From assembly GCF_964204645.1 (NCBI RefSeq), contig NC_134031.1, forward strand, positions 12,004,501 to 12,068,500: a stretch of DNA of 64,000 nt, read 5' to 3'. Below the pieces are notes generated by a model that was not told where the DNA came from, made no database searches, and saw nothing but the letters and a program-made list of their open reading frames with translations. Shown here one piece after another: positions 32,169 to 44,400 of the stretch. A program made the position numbers and the translations under genes. This stretch comes from Tubulanus polymorphus (lineage: Eukaryota > Nemertea > Palaeonemertea > Tubulaniformes > Tubulanidae). Within the stretch, counting starts at the first letter, position 1; every line of letters starts with the position of its first letter.

Positions 32169-33379
32169 CTAAATGGCGATGAGCTGCCTAATAAGGATTA
32201 TCAATATTAGCAACAGCTGACTGGAGAATTCATCAAACAATTGTCGCACAGTACCACTTTTAGTTTTCTTAACTGTTACCTTGTATTCTACATTTTCCTT
32301 TTGTTTTTTCGAATATGTCATGGTCATTTCAGTCTCCCATGATAGCCAGCTGGTTAAGGCATTTTCATCTATATGGACAGCTTGAAGTTTCTTTGATTCG
32401 CACTCTTTACATCTCCCATTTACACAATCTATACTCAAGTCATCTTTGCAGAGAATAGTATAAGCAAGCTCCTCAACGTTCATGTCTTTTGGTACAAGAC
32501 CCAGACAGGTTAACTTATCGTACATGAATCCCATATTTTCATGTATTTTGCAAAGGCACAACATTCTGTTCTGTACTGTTGGTTTCAGGACCCAAAACAG
32601 CCTGAAAACCGTGAAACTGGTGTACGATATCTTGATGCCCAGGTTTTCTGCAAGGAATTTGATGTGAAGGTTTCTTAATGTATCTTTTAAGTATCCTCTC
32701 TGTTTTTTATCTTTTTTTCTGGTGATGGTTTCTTTTTTTCCTGCAGTCATGCGACTGTTATCATTGCGTTCAAGAAAGGTCCGTACTCTTTGCTCCATGT
32801 CTTCTGCATACCTTGTCTTTTTATAATTCTTATGTTTGGATATTTTGGTAGCATTCAATCGACGAATCCCCATGGCTTTTTCAAATCTCCCCTTACATCG
32901 GTATTTCTTTAGAAAATGAGGGGCTTCCATGGATTTTAGGATCCATTTTTCTCGTTTGGATTTTATACTAGAGTATCTTTCCTTGAGACCTTTTAATAGA
33001 GCAAAGTGAAAAGTAAGTTGCCTTGCAACTATTTGTGACCGTTTTTTCATAACTGTCCTAGTCTTGGTACGAGGTGATGATTCGTTGGCTGCTTCACTCC
33101 TCTTTACAGAGCGACACAGCTTCACCCGCAGCTTGTTGATTGCTAATTCCTGTTTTTGAACCCTTTTTTTTCAGTGAAGCAACACTCAGTTGTTTTTAGC
33201 TTTATTGGCCAGCCGTGGCGTTCACCTGATTTCAATCTTCCATCTGTTTTTGTTTCCACAAGATTCTCTTGGTGTTCAACGTTATGTTTTTCGCGTTTTT
33301 TTTTGTTGGGCTTTTCTCCAGTATTTACACTTGGTTCTTTTTTCACGGTCTGATAGATGATCGATGAGTTTGATTTCAC
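32169..33379 (-). pseudogene. Decayed transposon-type gene, N-terminal half, frameshifted
   Basis: Two adjoining minus-strand frames: 33379-33143 (78 codons, ending CCFTEKKGFKNRN) and a frame open from 33170 to 32169 (about 320 codons). They meet at an A8 run at 33164-33171, where one extra A would join them. The second frame begins QELAINKLRVKLCRS (leucine-spaced coiled coil), then the basic KKRSQIVARQLTFHFALLKG, FLERNDNSRMTAGKKETITR, a hydrophobic SYTSFTVFRLFWVLKPT, and CLCKIHENMGF with DCVNGRCKECESKK, Cys/His pairs typical of zinc binding. I recall multi-copy invertebrate families with this order followed by a DDE-like core, which is missing here. No ATG starts the second frame. Confidence 0.5.
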
Positions 33380-34040
33380 CTAAAGATTTTAAGTTTATAA
33401 TACCGCTCTCAATCTTTCCGCTTTTTTTGACGCCTTATAAAACGTTACCATTATGAAACCTAAACAATGTTAACCATTCAGCGTCATTTTACAAACGACA
33501 GCCGTAAATCGATGTGCAAAACGTCACAGGTCTATGCGTACACAAACAAGCTATCTGGCAAAATATTATTGACATAGATGTAGAATGGCTTCCTGTGATT
33601 ATATAATGACCTATATTTGAACGTCGAAATGTTATATTGCATTGAATATCATTAGAAGACGTATTGTAATAGTAAAGGATATATGATTATATCAGAAGCT
33701 GCAGGCATAAATAGAAATGATAATGATAATAAAATCGGATTATTCGGTTAAATGGCGGATGTATACACGATTTGGAAGTCTGATATAAAAGTCAGACCCT
33801 GACGTGGGCATGCCGGTGGAATGACGAAGCTATCTACGATGTGTGTAGGGCCGGCGTGAATTTCATCAGCGGCTACAAGCGGTAAATATGAAAATGTGTA
33901 AACATATAATTTCAATATTCAAACGTTTTAGAAAATATGTTTGATATTAGGAGTATGCAGGTTTCGTGAGATTAGCAATTTATAATAGCATAGCTGTCAT
34001 ATACGGCTCCGCATCCTCTGATGGCATGTGTATTAGGTGA
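33380..34040. other. No gene seen
   Basis: AT-rich single-copy-looking sequence. It could hold the 5' end of the 32169-33379 gene or 3' exons of the CCDC50-like gene, but no splice-consistent exon was found. Confidence 0.35.
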
Positions 34041-34200
34041 CAATTCAATTCAATTCTTTATTGATCCTTATTACTTTGAAATTCCGGGATAAAATTCCCA
34101 AATTCAATAAATACAAATTTTAAAATAAATTAATACAACATACATGACACATGGGTAATTCATCATACAGAACAACATAAGCATGTTATTTTAAATGACA
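34041..34200 (-). repeat. LINE-like 3' tail
   Basis: CAATTCAATTCAATTC followed by TTTATTGATCCTTATTAC, with AAATTCC repeats, is the usual reverse-complemented 3' end of an invertebrate LINE with an (AATTG)n tail. No ORF2 remnant is attached. Confidence 0.4.
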
Positions 34201-34373
34201 ATGTCTACTTCAACCCACCCAGACTCAAGACTCTAGGATATCGAGTGACAGCCAAACCTGTCGGCCGGCTGGCTAGGCCACACGATATGCTCGAAGTCAT
34301 GATGAAGCAGACATCAGAAGAGCTCTCTTCAACCATGGAGGCAATGAAGTTGCAGACCAGCTTAGAGGCATAA
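34155..34373 (+). other. Open frame of 72 codons, unrecognised
   Basis: Reads YFNPPRLKTLGYRVTAKPVG, then RLARPHDMLEVMMKQTSEEL and ends MKLQTSLEA. Composition looks protein-like, but there is no ATG near its start, and it follows a LINE-like tail. Possibly a broken mobile-element gene. Confidence 0.2.
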
Positions 34374-34461
34374 GTAAATGAAGTCGGTCGCAAGTTCGCG
34401 ATCAATTATTGAGAATTTTCAATAAAAAAATTTAAACCACTACTAGAGTCGAAGACCTGTA

Positions 34462-34686
34462 TCATCTACCCAATCGCCAAATCTCATCATTCCCCAAATT
34501 TCTTAAAACTTCGATTTCAAATTTGCAATTCCACATTAGCTTAGCCCAGAAATTATACATTTTTTTCGCAGGCGTCAAATAATTTTCTAAAATTAATTTT
34601 CTTGTTTCTTCATACTTAGCTGGATCCTCTTTTAGTTTTTGAAAATGTCTTTTCAATCGTTCTTTCATTGACAGTGGAGGTGCCAT
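34462..34686 (-). CDS. Small basic ORF, 74 aa, mobile-element-like
   Basis: ATG at 34684-34686; an upstream in-frame ATG at about 34734 is possible. Encodes MAPPLSMKERLKRHFQKLKE, then DPAKYEETRKLI, then a Trp-rich end (FWAKLMWNCKFEIEVL). The pattern S-x-x-E-R-x-x-R-x-x-x-K-L-K-x-D-P-x-K-Y-E-E is a short basic helix seen at the start of many transposon-encoded proteins. No partner genes are adjacent. Possibly a relic. Confidence 0.35.
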   Translation of the reverse strand: MAPPLSMKERLKRHFQKLKEDPAKYEETRKLILENYLTPAKKMYNFWAKLMWNCKFEIEVLRNLGNDEIWRLGR

Positions 34687-34689
34687 TTT

Positions 34690-36092
34690 ATAATACAAAA
34701 AAAACTTCAAAAATGGATGGCGTATGTACGACATATAACACCCTTGTGTATACTTAATTAAACTTATCAATAGGTAGAATCAGAAAAAAGTATCTTTCAC
34801 ATTGCCTCAACGTCATTTTTGAAATACTGATAATGGATCTATACTTCATTACTGTCATTTTCAAGAACATTTTGTCAATTCTGTCACGCAGAGTCAATTC
34901 TGCAACAAAGTCTATTGTGACCAATGTTGCAGAATAGAATGTTGCAGAATTGATATTTCATTGATTTAACCTTAAACATTGCCATTTCTCATGAAATTGT
35001 GACAATTTGAAGATACTATTTTCTTTATATCACCATAATGATGGGTTTTATTTTACGTCGCATATCACATGAAGTGTGTTGAGGTTTGAAGGATCGTTGG
35101 AGAATCGACAATTCTGAGTGATACGGCCTAGAAACTATTTTAAGTCAAATATAGAGTGAACTTACCTCCCTGGAGTGAATGGGAATCACGTAACCAATCT
35201 CATTGTTGCAATCAATTTTGGTGGGAGACCTCACTAATTGGACAGATGTCACCACTTGCTGGTAGTGGACAAAAAGGGGACTGTTGCAGAATTGACAAAT
35301 AAACGCATTACAATGATAAATGTAAATATTTCTCAAAAAGTGATTTAGGTATCATAAAATATTAATCTAAGTTAAAAAGTTTTAATCATTATAAAACCAA
35401 CTTCATGGAATAATACCAAAATTGATCTTCTATGTAAAATTATCAGCCCATAAACCTATGTAAACTCAGCCCATTACATGAATATTTTTAAGAGGGTTAG
35501 TGGTTTCGGATAATTGTTTTCCCTAAATATGCCTCTCTTATTTCACTGGTTATAATACATATCAAATTCTCTACAACATTGAGGTTTCCGTTAATATAGA
35601 TTTTCAAATTTAGTGTAGGCCTGGTCACAGAGCAAAATCAATTACATAGATCTGGCCACATTTTGTGAATATACCCGTATACCATACACGTATGACGACG
35701 TAAAATACAGTGAAACCCTAAGGGTTAGTACAGGGTTCGTGGCGGTGCTTGAAAAGCTTGAAATGGCTTGAATTTGATAAATGCTATTCAAGCGCTTGAA
35801 AACGGCTTGAAAATAGATTGAAAGCTGGAAATAATTAGTTCTGACTTGAAATGAAAAGAAAAATGGCTAGAAATACTTGATTCAGACAAATTTCCTTCTT
35901 CCATAATTTTTTTCGATGAGATCGCAGACAGAATACATTCTTGAGTGGTTTCGTCGCATGCATCATGTCTTAGGCATCCATAAAGAAATTTAATGAATTG
36001 CATTGAATCACGAGACTCGCATGCACCTCGACGTAGTGAAACTCTCCGGTGTCTGGAGACTTGAAAATAGGGGGAAATTTCAGTCATGCATG
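34690..36092. other. No gene; AT-rich with recurring short words
   Basis: TGTTGCAGAATTGA or close variants occur at about 34870, 34900, 34925 and 35283. GCTTGAAAATGGCTTGAA-type words recur at 35750-35880. Leftward frames at 35145-35336 and 35788-36087 show nothing recognisable. Confidence 0.35.
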
Positions 36093-36873
36093 CAGGGGCG
36101 GATACAGGGGGTGCACGAGGTGGCTAGCCCCCCAAAAAAAAATTTTTAAACACCTATATTTTCTTGATTCATGCGTGAGAATGGCCCTGAACGCGTCTCT
36201 GTACAAATTATTTTTCAAAATTGTCTTGTCTGGAAACCAGACAGTAGCCTATTCACACCCACACCTCAAAATTCCCAATTGTCACAATCGAGTCGACAGT
36301 TATACTTAGTAGGTCTACCCATTACGGACTGTATACAGTTTTGAGGCCACGGTGTGGGGATCGCTCCGCCCGCTGATGGCCGTCAACTGACATAGCTATC
36401 AGCCCTGTTCACACTGCACGCGCGATTCGCATGCGATGCCCAACGCATGCGAATTTTCGCGAATTCCCATTGTTTAAAGTTGACATTTGGGCCCATGGGT
36501 CAACTTTAAACAATTGAAATTCGCGAAAATTCGCATGTGTTGGGCATCGCATGCGAATCGCGCGTGCAGTGTGGACAGGGCCTAACGGTGTGGGGATTGC
36601 TCCGCCCGCTGATACGCCACTAAGTAATTGTCCGTATTTTGATGTGTACATTATACTAGTAATACATGGTTTAATATTGTCTCACTGTGTAATTGTGGGT
36701 TTGAGAATGGCCCAGAACGAGTGTTATCTTATTTTTCTGGCTGCCCAAATGTTTTTTTCATTTGCCACCGAGAGGAGTTTTAGAATGCTTCTGAGAGCCT
36801 CTGAGCACTTAATTTTTCAAAAACTAAACCTACAACAGCCACCTCCCTTTATAAAATCCTGTATCCGCCCCTG
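36093..36873. mobile_element. hAT-like MITE, TIR CAGGGGCGGATACAGG
   Basis: Left CAGGGGCGGATACAGG and right CCTGTATCCGCCCCTG are perfect 16-bp inverted repeats; this terminus is typical of animal hAT MITEs. Flanks share GCATG, so the 8-bp target duplication is imperfect. Further inverted matches follow (GAGGTGG / CCACCTC). A palindromic element is nested at 36378-36583. Confidence 0.85.
36378..36583. repeat. Near-perfect ~190-bp palindrome nested in a MITE
   Basis: AGCCCTGTTCACACTGCACG on the left is inverted as CGTGCAGTGTGGACAGGGCC on the right; the arms continue through GCGATTCGCATGCGATGCCC and AATTTTCGCGAATT to a centre near GGGCCCATGG. It is flanked by a direct repeat of about 29 bp, ACGGTGTGGGGATCGCTCC with GCCCGCTGAT (36349-36377 and 36584-36612). 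Confidence 0.85.
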
Positions 36874-36987
36874 GCATGTCGTCGAGCATTGAAAAATAGA
36901 TGGCATTGAAATCCCACACCAGGTGTGAGAGCCAGGTTGAAGGCACCGGGGCCTCGTCAATGTCATCGAACATTACAAATTTCGTAT

Positions 36988-38375
36988 TATCAGGCAATCC
37001 CAAAATATCAATGGTCTGTTTGCCACAACCCGACCGACCCGACTTCAAAGGTACTGAGTGGAAACTTTTTTCTGGGATTCATTGAAATAAATTTTATTTT
37101 TGATAAAAATGGCCGACCGACCGACCCACTGAAATTTGACATGCAGCACCTGATATATAGGCATATTTTAATTAGCATCCCCTAAACTAATTGTGAGTAG
37201 AAGACAAACTAACATTGTTGTCTTCCTAGGGGTACGGTGAATGTAATTTATACGTCAATTTTTCCCCCAATTCATCGTTAAATTAGATGCTGATAATTCT
37301 TCCCCTAATAACACTACACTAAACCTGTAAAATTGTATATACAATGCCAATACATGGAATATCTATATCAAATTTTTAGCTTCGCTTACATTTGGTACTA
37401 ATAATCTAAATAGACATTATAATGATGAACTGATGAATTATCAACATTAGAAAGAAAATAATTTCGTGGATGATCTTTGCTTTTGCAAATGTTTATAGGC
37501 CATTTGTCATTAATTTTTATTGAAAACTGGATGAAATCCCGAAATTTCTATATAAAGATCATTAATGGATTCTTGTATTTTCATGTTGTGCACATTCAGC
37601 GATAGACAGTAGGATGCTGAAAATGAACAACATGAAAATACAAGAACTAGAAAAAGCATGACATGAAAATATAAGAATGTGCACATCAATAATGAACAAG
37701 AACTGGAAAGTACAAGAACTGGAAAATGCCGGAAAAACATGCATCACACTTTGCAGGAACTGGAATATTCAGGAAATTCCTACATTTTCAATTTCCTGTA
37801 TTTTCCAGTAAGGGGTATTTCTTGTATATTCCACTATTGGATTTTTATTTTATAATCCAGTGTGTACGTTCCTACATTGTCCAGTTCTTGTTTTATCAGG
37901 TTGTGCCATTTCTAGTATTTTCTAATTGTGGATTATTCCCATGTTTTCATTGTAGGTATATTCCGTTACAGTCATTTTCATGTCGTGCATTTTCAGCGTC
38001 CCCCTAGTTTAAGTTTTCCAGGAAACTGGCAGTGTTCCAATAAGCTGCCATTCATTCTTAGTGACTATATTATAGCTGGTAATGTTATAGCGCGCATATA
38101 TTCAACCTACTGTTTCATTTTGAACACAGAGATGATGCTCAGGACGAAGTTAGAATTTTAGAATTTATTCTTGAAATCTTAAATTATTCTTAAAATACAA
38201 ATTTCCCTTGCACAACGCAGATTTGGGATATTGTTTCCACTAAAAGAGGTGATAAATTTGTTGTTTTTCTTTGCCCTAAAATTTTGCAAAAAACGATTCT
38301 ACCTACCTACTGACTTATTCCAAAAATTTGAGCCGGTGTAACGGCAAATAGACAATTAATTTGGGATGGCCTTAT
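36988..38375. mobile_element. MITE family M1, copy 2, with internal insertion
   Basis: The left part (36988-37140) and right part (38015-38375) match copy 1 at 31395-31965 (CCGACTTCAAAGGTACTGA, TTTCCAGGAAACTGGCAG, TTGGGATGGCCTTA). The 875 bp between are an insertion with internal inverted words (37570-37590 TTCTTGTATTTTCATGTTGT against 37632-37650). Confidence 0.6.
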
Positions 38376-39244
38376 CCAAATATTAATTGATATAAATATC
38401 TAAGCTAGGAAATGCTGGAAAACATTGTGATAAACAGGTTTCATCTCTAACAGAATCGTATCAATGAGGTTCCACTGTAAAATGAATCAAAATTTTACCT
38501 CTTTTTTAGCATTTTTATATGAACCTGTTAAAAATAGGCAAGTTGGCTGCGACTATCGGAAATTGCTTCCAACGTGCCTGAAAAAACAGCTTGAAAATGG
38601 TATTATCTAGGTTGAAATGGCTTGAATTTCACCTGAGCTTGAGACAATGAACCGTGTAGCAGGTTTGGGCATTATAAGGGCTATTTCTATTCATAGCTAA
38701 TGAAATACGATGGTTTAGCTTTATTCAAAACTACTTATATACCTGAAAATTCTCAAAAAGTTCACCGCGACTGCCTTCTTCCTCGACTTGAATGAACTTA
38801 AATGGCCGCGACGTCGATCGATTGGTGGATTCGAAATTCGATTTAGGTATGTTAATTACATATTTTTAATGCGACGTTTGCATTACCATTGTATTTTCCA
38901 ATATATATTAGATGGTTATTTCATCGATATAGAGGATATGTTACATTGATGTCTGCCCCGAAAGTCCATCAAAAAGTTATTTGAGGAGTATCATGGTGAT
39001 TGGTTTTAACTAAGGACCGTTTGAGCTCATGGGTTTTCAAAATGAAGAAATATTAAATATATGAAATATGAAAAAATATTGTCAATAATGATTCAGGGAG
39101 TTTCTAAAAGAATGCTGGTTTAAGTCCACGTTGATATAACGTAGAAATCAACTCGTAAAGCGACGTCAGCTTACAACTAGGAAAACCATCGACGTAATCC
39201 ATGTTAGTATTTCGACGTTGCGGTCTTCAATATATGGTCTACAC
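38376..39244. other. No gene seen
   Basis: AT-rich; nothing supported. Confidence 0.35.
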
Positions 39245-39469
<225 letters not shown>

Positions 39470-39533
39470 TGAAAACATACTATTAACGGGGTTTGTGGGC
39501 TCAAACCCAATTGTGTGGTGCTATTTTAATACC

Positions 39534-39706
39534 CGTTTCTGGGGCATATATGTATAATTATATGCTAATGATATGCAAACCTCACAATTTATATAGGCCT
39601 ATATGCCCCATGAATTATATACGTTTCTGGGGCATATATGTATAATTATATGCTAATGATATGCAAACCTCACAATTTATATAGGCCTATATGCCCCATG
39701 AATTAA
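39534..39706. repeat. Two tandem 88-bp units with palindromic ends
   Basis: CGTTTCTGGGGCATATATGT begins at 39534 and at 39622. Each unit contains GGGGCATATA and, inverted, TATATGCCCC. The copies are nearly identical, indicating recent duplication. Confidence 0.9.
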
Positions 39707-41218
39707 ATACATGCACCTATACATGTAACATAACTGAAACTATGCCCTTCGTGTGGAATACCTGAGGCCAAACGCTTAGACATTACTAAACAGCGAATTA
39801 TCTCACTGCCTATTCTATTGTAAGCGACCGGGCAACAGTCGGTTCTAACAGGTCTGGGTCGATTCATAACAATTGCGATAGGCTTTCCTACAGAGCTTCG
39901 TCCAAGTAAGGTATACAACTTCCATATTTCTCCTTGCTTTGTCGGAATATTCTCTACTCTTCACTTCTATTCACATTTTTGAAATATGGCTCTAATTGAG
40001 GGAATGAAAGTCCTTTCAAAGCTTTCAATATCCAGATACATCTGACAACAGAAACAAAACAAAATTTTCAATGAAAATTGGAAATCTCTTTATTAGGAAA
40101 AAAGCATTAGCAAATTTACAAACTCTACAAGATAATTCTGATATATTTATCAACCCTAGAATTGTAAACCACGAGGAAGTTGGATATTCTGCCAATGGAA
40201 TATTTTAATATTATTCATGTCATACATTCAAAATACAGTCGATACCTTCTGACTCAAATCATTTAGGACCAGTGATTTTCGTTATTTCAGTTAGGCGATA
40301 ATTCAAGTTCCAATATGGAAATTCATGCTATGTTTCATAAGAATTGTGTAAAGATTAGCTGACCTGGAACTCGATGCGTTTACTATCCCAAATCAAATAT
40401 GTTATACCGGTAGTCATTGGATTGTATGATATTTTGTCAACTGCAGATAAAACAGAAACTAATCACATTTTTTAATCATTATGTTCTCAACCTGAAATCA
40501 ATGGCCTACAACAAATATACCTGATAGGAATGAGATTAGTCTACAAAAATACACCATTTACTTATGTTCACATCATTAAAAAAAAAACCTTCTCCACATT
40601 TTCTCCTGTAATCTAGTTCATTACATTTCTATAACAGGTGTAAGACTGGCATGAGGGAAATTCTAACATTTATTCAGATCGGTCATTTTTCATTTACTGC
40701 TTTAACAATTTATATACCGGTAATATATTTGATTTTGTTTAAACATTTTCTTCTAAACAGTAATCATTGCGCTTTAATAAAAGGAGAAATCGATCAGAAC
40801 AAAAACAAGCAATCATTGAAAGAAAACTCCACATACGGAATATCAATATATAGATATTATTTACATTGGGCACAGTGCTTAGTGGCAAAAACAAAGTTTC
40901 ACATATCTTTAATTAGGACCATGGGTCCAGTACGACCAAATGAGTAAATTTTAGTTTTGAGCGAAAAAATGTATTTTTCTCGGATTTACGATCGCTATCT
41001 TGGTGCATTATATATGCATGTCCAACTTTCTCCAAAACTCACTCGCATGGCAAAACAATCAATACTATGTTCTATATGTACGTTCTTGCTACAGCTAAAC
41101 AATAACGTAATTATTACAAAACATAAATAAAGTGAATTTGACGCATCGATTGACGCGTCAAAAATGCTATTTTAATTTTGACAGTATATTTACGCCATAC
41201 ATTTAGAGGTTCCCTATA
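39707..41218. other. 3' flank of the SET-recombinase gene
   Basis: No gene recognised. A minus-strand AATAAA lies at about 40669-40674 (TTTATT on the plus strand) and could serve the gene ending at 41219. Confidence 0.35.
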
Positions 41219-41427
41219 TTATTTCGTTTTCTGCTTCTTCGAGATAATATTATGTAGCCTCGTTCGAACCTGAGGCAAAGTTCGGCTACCACCAAGTTCT
41301 TCAACTACTTTTCTCAAGTCTACTGCTGGTGCCATTCGCTTATTATTCAAATAGTTATGCAATATCTTAAAAAAAATATCTGTTTCTCCCTTTGTCCAGG
41401 GTGCCCTCTTAATACGTGACTTCTCAT
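41219..41427 (-). CDS. Last exon: Myb/SANT-like domain and stop
   Basis: Acceptor TTTGTTTCAG|AT. Encodes SRIKRAPWTKGETDIFFKIL, then HNYLNNKRMAPAVDLRKVVE and VRTRLHNIISKKQKTK with stop TAA. The W-x-x-x-E spacing and three helices with R-x-x-x-x-x-R-x-x-x-N look like a divergent Myb/SANT DNA-binding fold. A similar basic domain commonly ends animal proteins with this recombinase type, from memory. Confidence 0.75.
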
Positions 41428-44400
41428 CTGAAACAAAATCATATAAAAATGCTACACAAACCATTGCATCAAGACTACTGATAGGTTCTCACAATAGGCC
41501 CCATTTCCCCTAGGATTGTTATACCGTCCATAAGGTGGTTTAATCACTATGGACCCTATCCATGAACTTACTTTGCGCTTCAGATTGGTTAGTTTCCATC
41601 TTTGGCGGAACTTCTGCATCGACCATGTCATTGTCATCACTGTCATCACTGTTTTCACTGTCTTCACACTCAGTCCACTTATCGGCATAATCCAAGGATA
41701 ATGGGAGTGCTAAAACGTTATCAATGAATAAATGCACATGTACACATACACACACACGGGTGACTGCTGTCATAGCAGAGAATACTAAAATATTTAATCT
41801 ATCAGTAAAGTCAGACTTACCATCGGGATCAATATCCTCCAATGACTTTCCTTTGAATCTTGCCATAATGCCATTTTCGGCAGCCAATAGCACCTTCGCT
41901 ACCTTCGCTTTTTCAACGAGTGAAGATTGGAGGCAATATACATCTGCGTGAATTTTCACATCGTGCCCCATATGATCAGCCACCATCTTCAACTCGTTGG
42001 GCTTCATAGACAAAATCTGAAGTTATAAACCCAAATACTGGCTTTAGGGCTTTCATCCATTTCAAATCACTTCACAATATAATTTCCATTCACAAGTATC
42101 ATTATAGCCGATCATTGATTTATTATAATCATTGCTTGTTATGTCTTTCGAAGACCAGAGCTTTACCTTCTTTATAGATATTCTTGATGAATGAAGGTTC
42201 TATTTTATATTCTTAAAAATTTCATTCACTAATACATACAGGGCTGGAAATTAGGCTTGTATGATAGTACATGTAAAAGCACTTCATGATAAGGTATGTC
42301 CTGATACGGATGTTTTAGGCCTATACAGGATCCGATATCAGCACTTGTCTATTATCACTTGTCATCCTTTTATGATAGGTTTTATATACTGGTTAACTGA
42401 ATGTAGAATTGTGGGACATACATAAATAGGAAAAATCACTTCATGGTCAGGTAGTGTCTTGATATGATGGGTTTTATATGTCACTTAACTGGATGTAGAA
42501 TTGTGGGACATACATAAATAGACACTTCATAAATAGGTAGTGTTCTGATATGATGGGTTTAATATGCTATTTTACTGCATGTAGAATTGTAGGATATATA
42601 TATAATGGGAAAATCCTTTCATGATCAAGTACTGTCTAGATGATTACATGACCTTAACGGTCACATGCCCTCTAAATTTCAGTAAGTAATTAACCTAATG
42701 ATTCTTTTGAATATAGATAACACCTGATATCAGGAAGACAGAAAAAAATCCCCCATATACATGTAGTCTTAAATTGTCAGGTTATTAATCAGGTAATATA
42801 AATATACAACATTTATAATTGTAATACTGTGGTTTGTATTTTAAAGAGGTTTGTAATGCTTGCAATAAGACTAATCCTAGTTCATTGGTAAATGATAAAC
42901 CTACTTGTAGTGTAGTTGCAAAGAAAGATCGGAGCTTCGTCGATCTAATTCGTTCAGGTGCATTCAGTCCGGGACACAATTTTGTCATTTCACGCATTGC
43001 AGTACAACCGTCAAGTGGTGTGTCAGCACGTTTCCTAAAATGAATGATGGATTTGCAATGCTTGCACAAAACCTGTCACGATATGAACTAAAAAAGGTTC
43101 AGATTGTATTGCTTTGTAAAGTATATACTGTATACAAAGACATTTTTCTAAAAAATGGCTGCATGGCCTGGTAAGCACTAACTTATTTGATTATTCAGCA
43201 TGTAGATGCCCACGAACAAAACTATATCAGTTGTGATGAGAGATTAAGATTTTTATCAGGACTATTAATCAATTGACATTCAAAAAGGGAATGATTGTAC
43301 CTTAATAATAATAAAATAAACCTTGCAATAATCGAATCCATTCAAGAAACATTCAAAATCCGTATTGCAATTGTTAATGGGTTAATGTTATTTGAATAGG
43401 AAAGTGCAAACACTGTATAAATCAGAAAATAGCATTCTTCCTAGAAAGACCCACATAGCTTTATCTGTGAAACTTTACACTGACATTTCAGATAGACTTC
43501 TATCCATCTTCAGAGTTATATAAAAACTCTTCTAAATCGCTGAAGATGGATAGAAGTAAAATCTATCCAAATTGTCAATGTCAACAGATATACGTTGTTG
43601 AATGTTCTTATTATACACGCTATATACACGTCTTTTATACACGTCTTTTATACATGCTAAATAGAATGCCACAAGTCTAATTGATTTCAGAATTGATGTT
43701 ACCTAGCAAAAATGAAGTCACTTGTACTTTGTCTGGTATCGAGGATATGTTCGATAGCTTTAACCATCTTCTCAGTAAGCAGAATGTATACACCTCGAAT
43801 ACTGCGAGTGCTCTTCCCTCGGATTTCTATTACACGCATTCTACAAAAAACTCTCCAAAATCAACCCAACATATCTTGTAAATTAGATAAGAGCATATGA
43901 CTAAGACAATTTTAAAACAACAATTACCGTTTGACCAAAAGCTGCTCAGCTAGAGACAGTGATTGCAGGATCTCTTGATTCTGATCGGCATCCGGCACAA
44001 TATTTTCGAAATCGCTCATGATCATTTCTTCCACTTCTGATATCCGCCTTTGGTTGAAAAGGACTATACGGACAAGAACAGCATAAGCAAGATGTTTCCA
44101 CTGTTTTGAAGTAGGCTCATGTATCATCAACGCTTTATCAATTTCAGAGTCGAGCCAATCTTTAAAGACTACTAAGTCATCTGCCACTGGATGTGTATTG
44201 CCTTGATTGAGTTTCCTAAGTTTAATCCTTCGATTAGCAACACACGAAACAGTATTGTTCCAATGGGCCCGATAAACTACTTCGAAATCTCTTCCCTCTT
44301 CTTGCATAATTTTGTCTCCTTCAAAAATCCCCATGCTCATTTTGAGGACAATGCAATGTTTGATGTAAATCCCCAAATTTATTGCCACACTCGGGGAATC

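Noticed and set aside
39703-39918. 71-codon minus-strand frame
   Set aside because: No domain, no splice-consistent link to either gene, and it begins within the 88-bp repeat.
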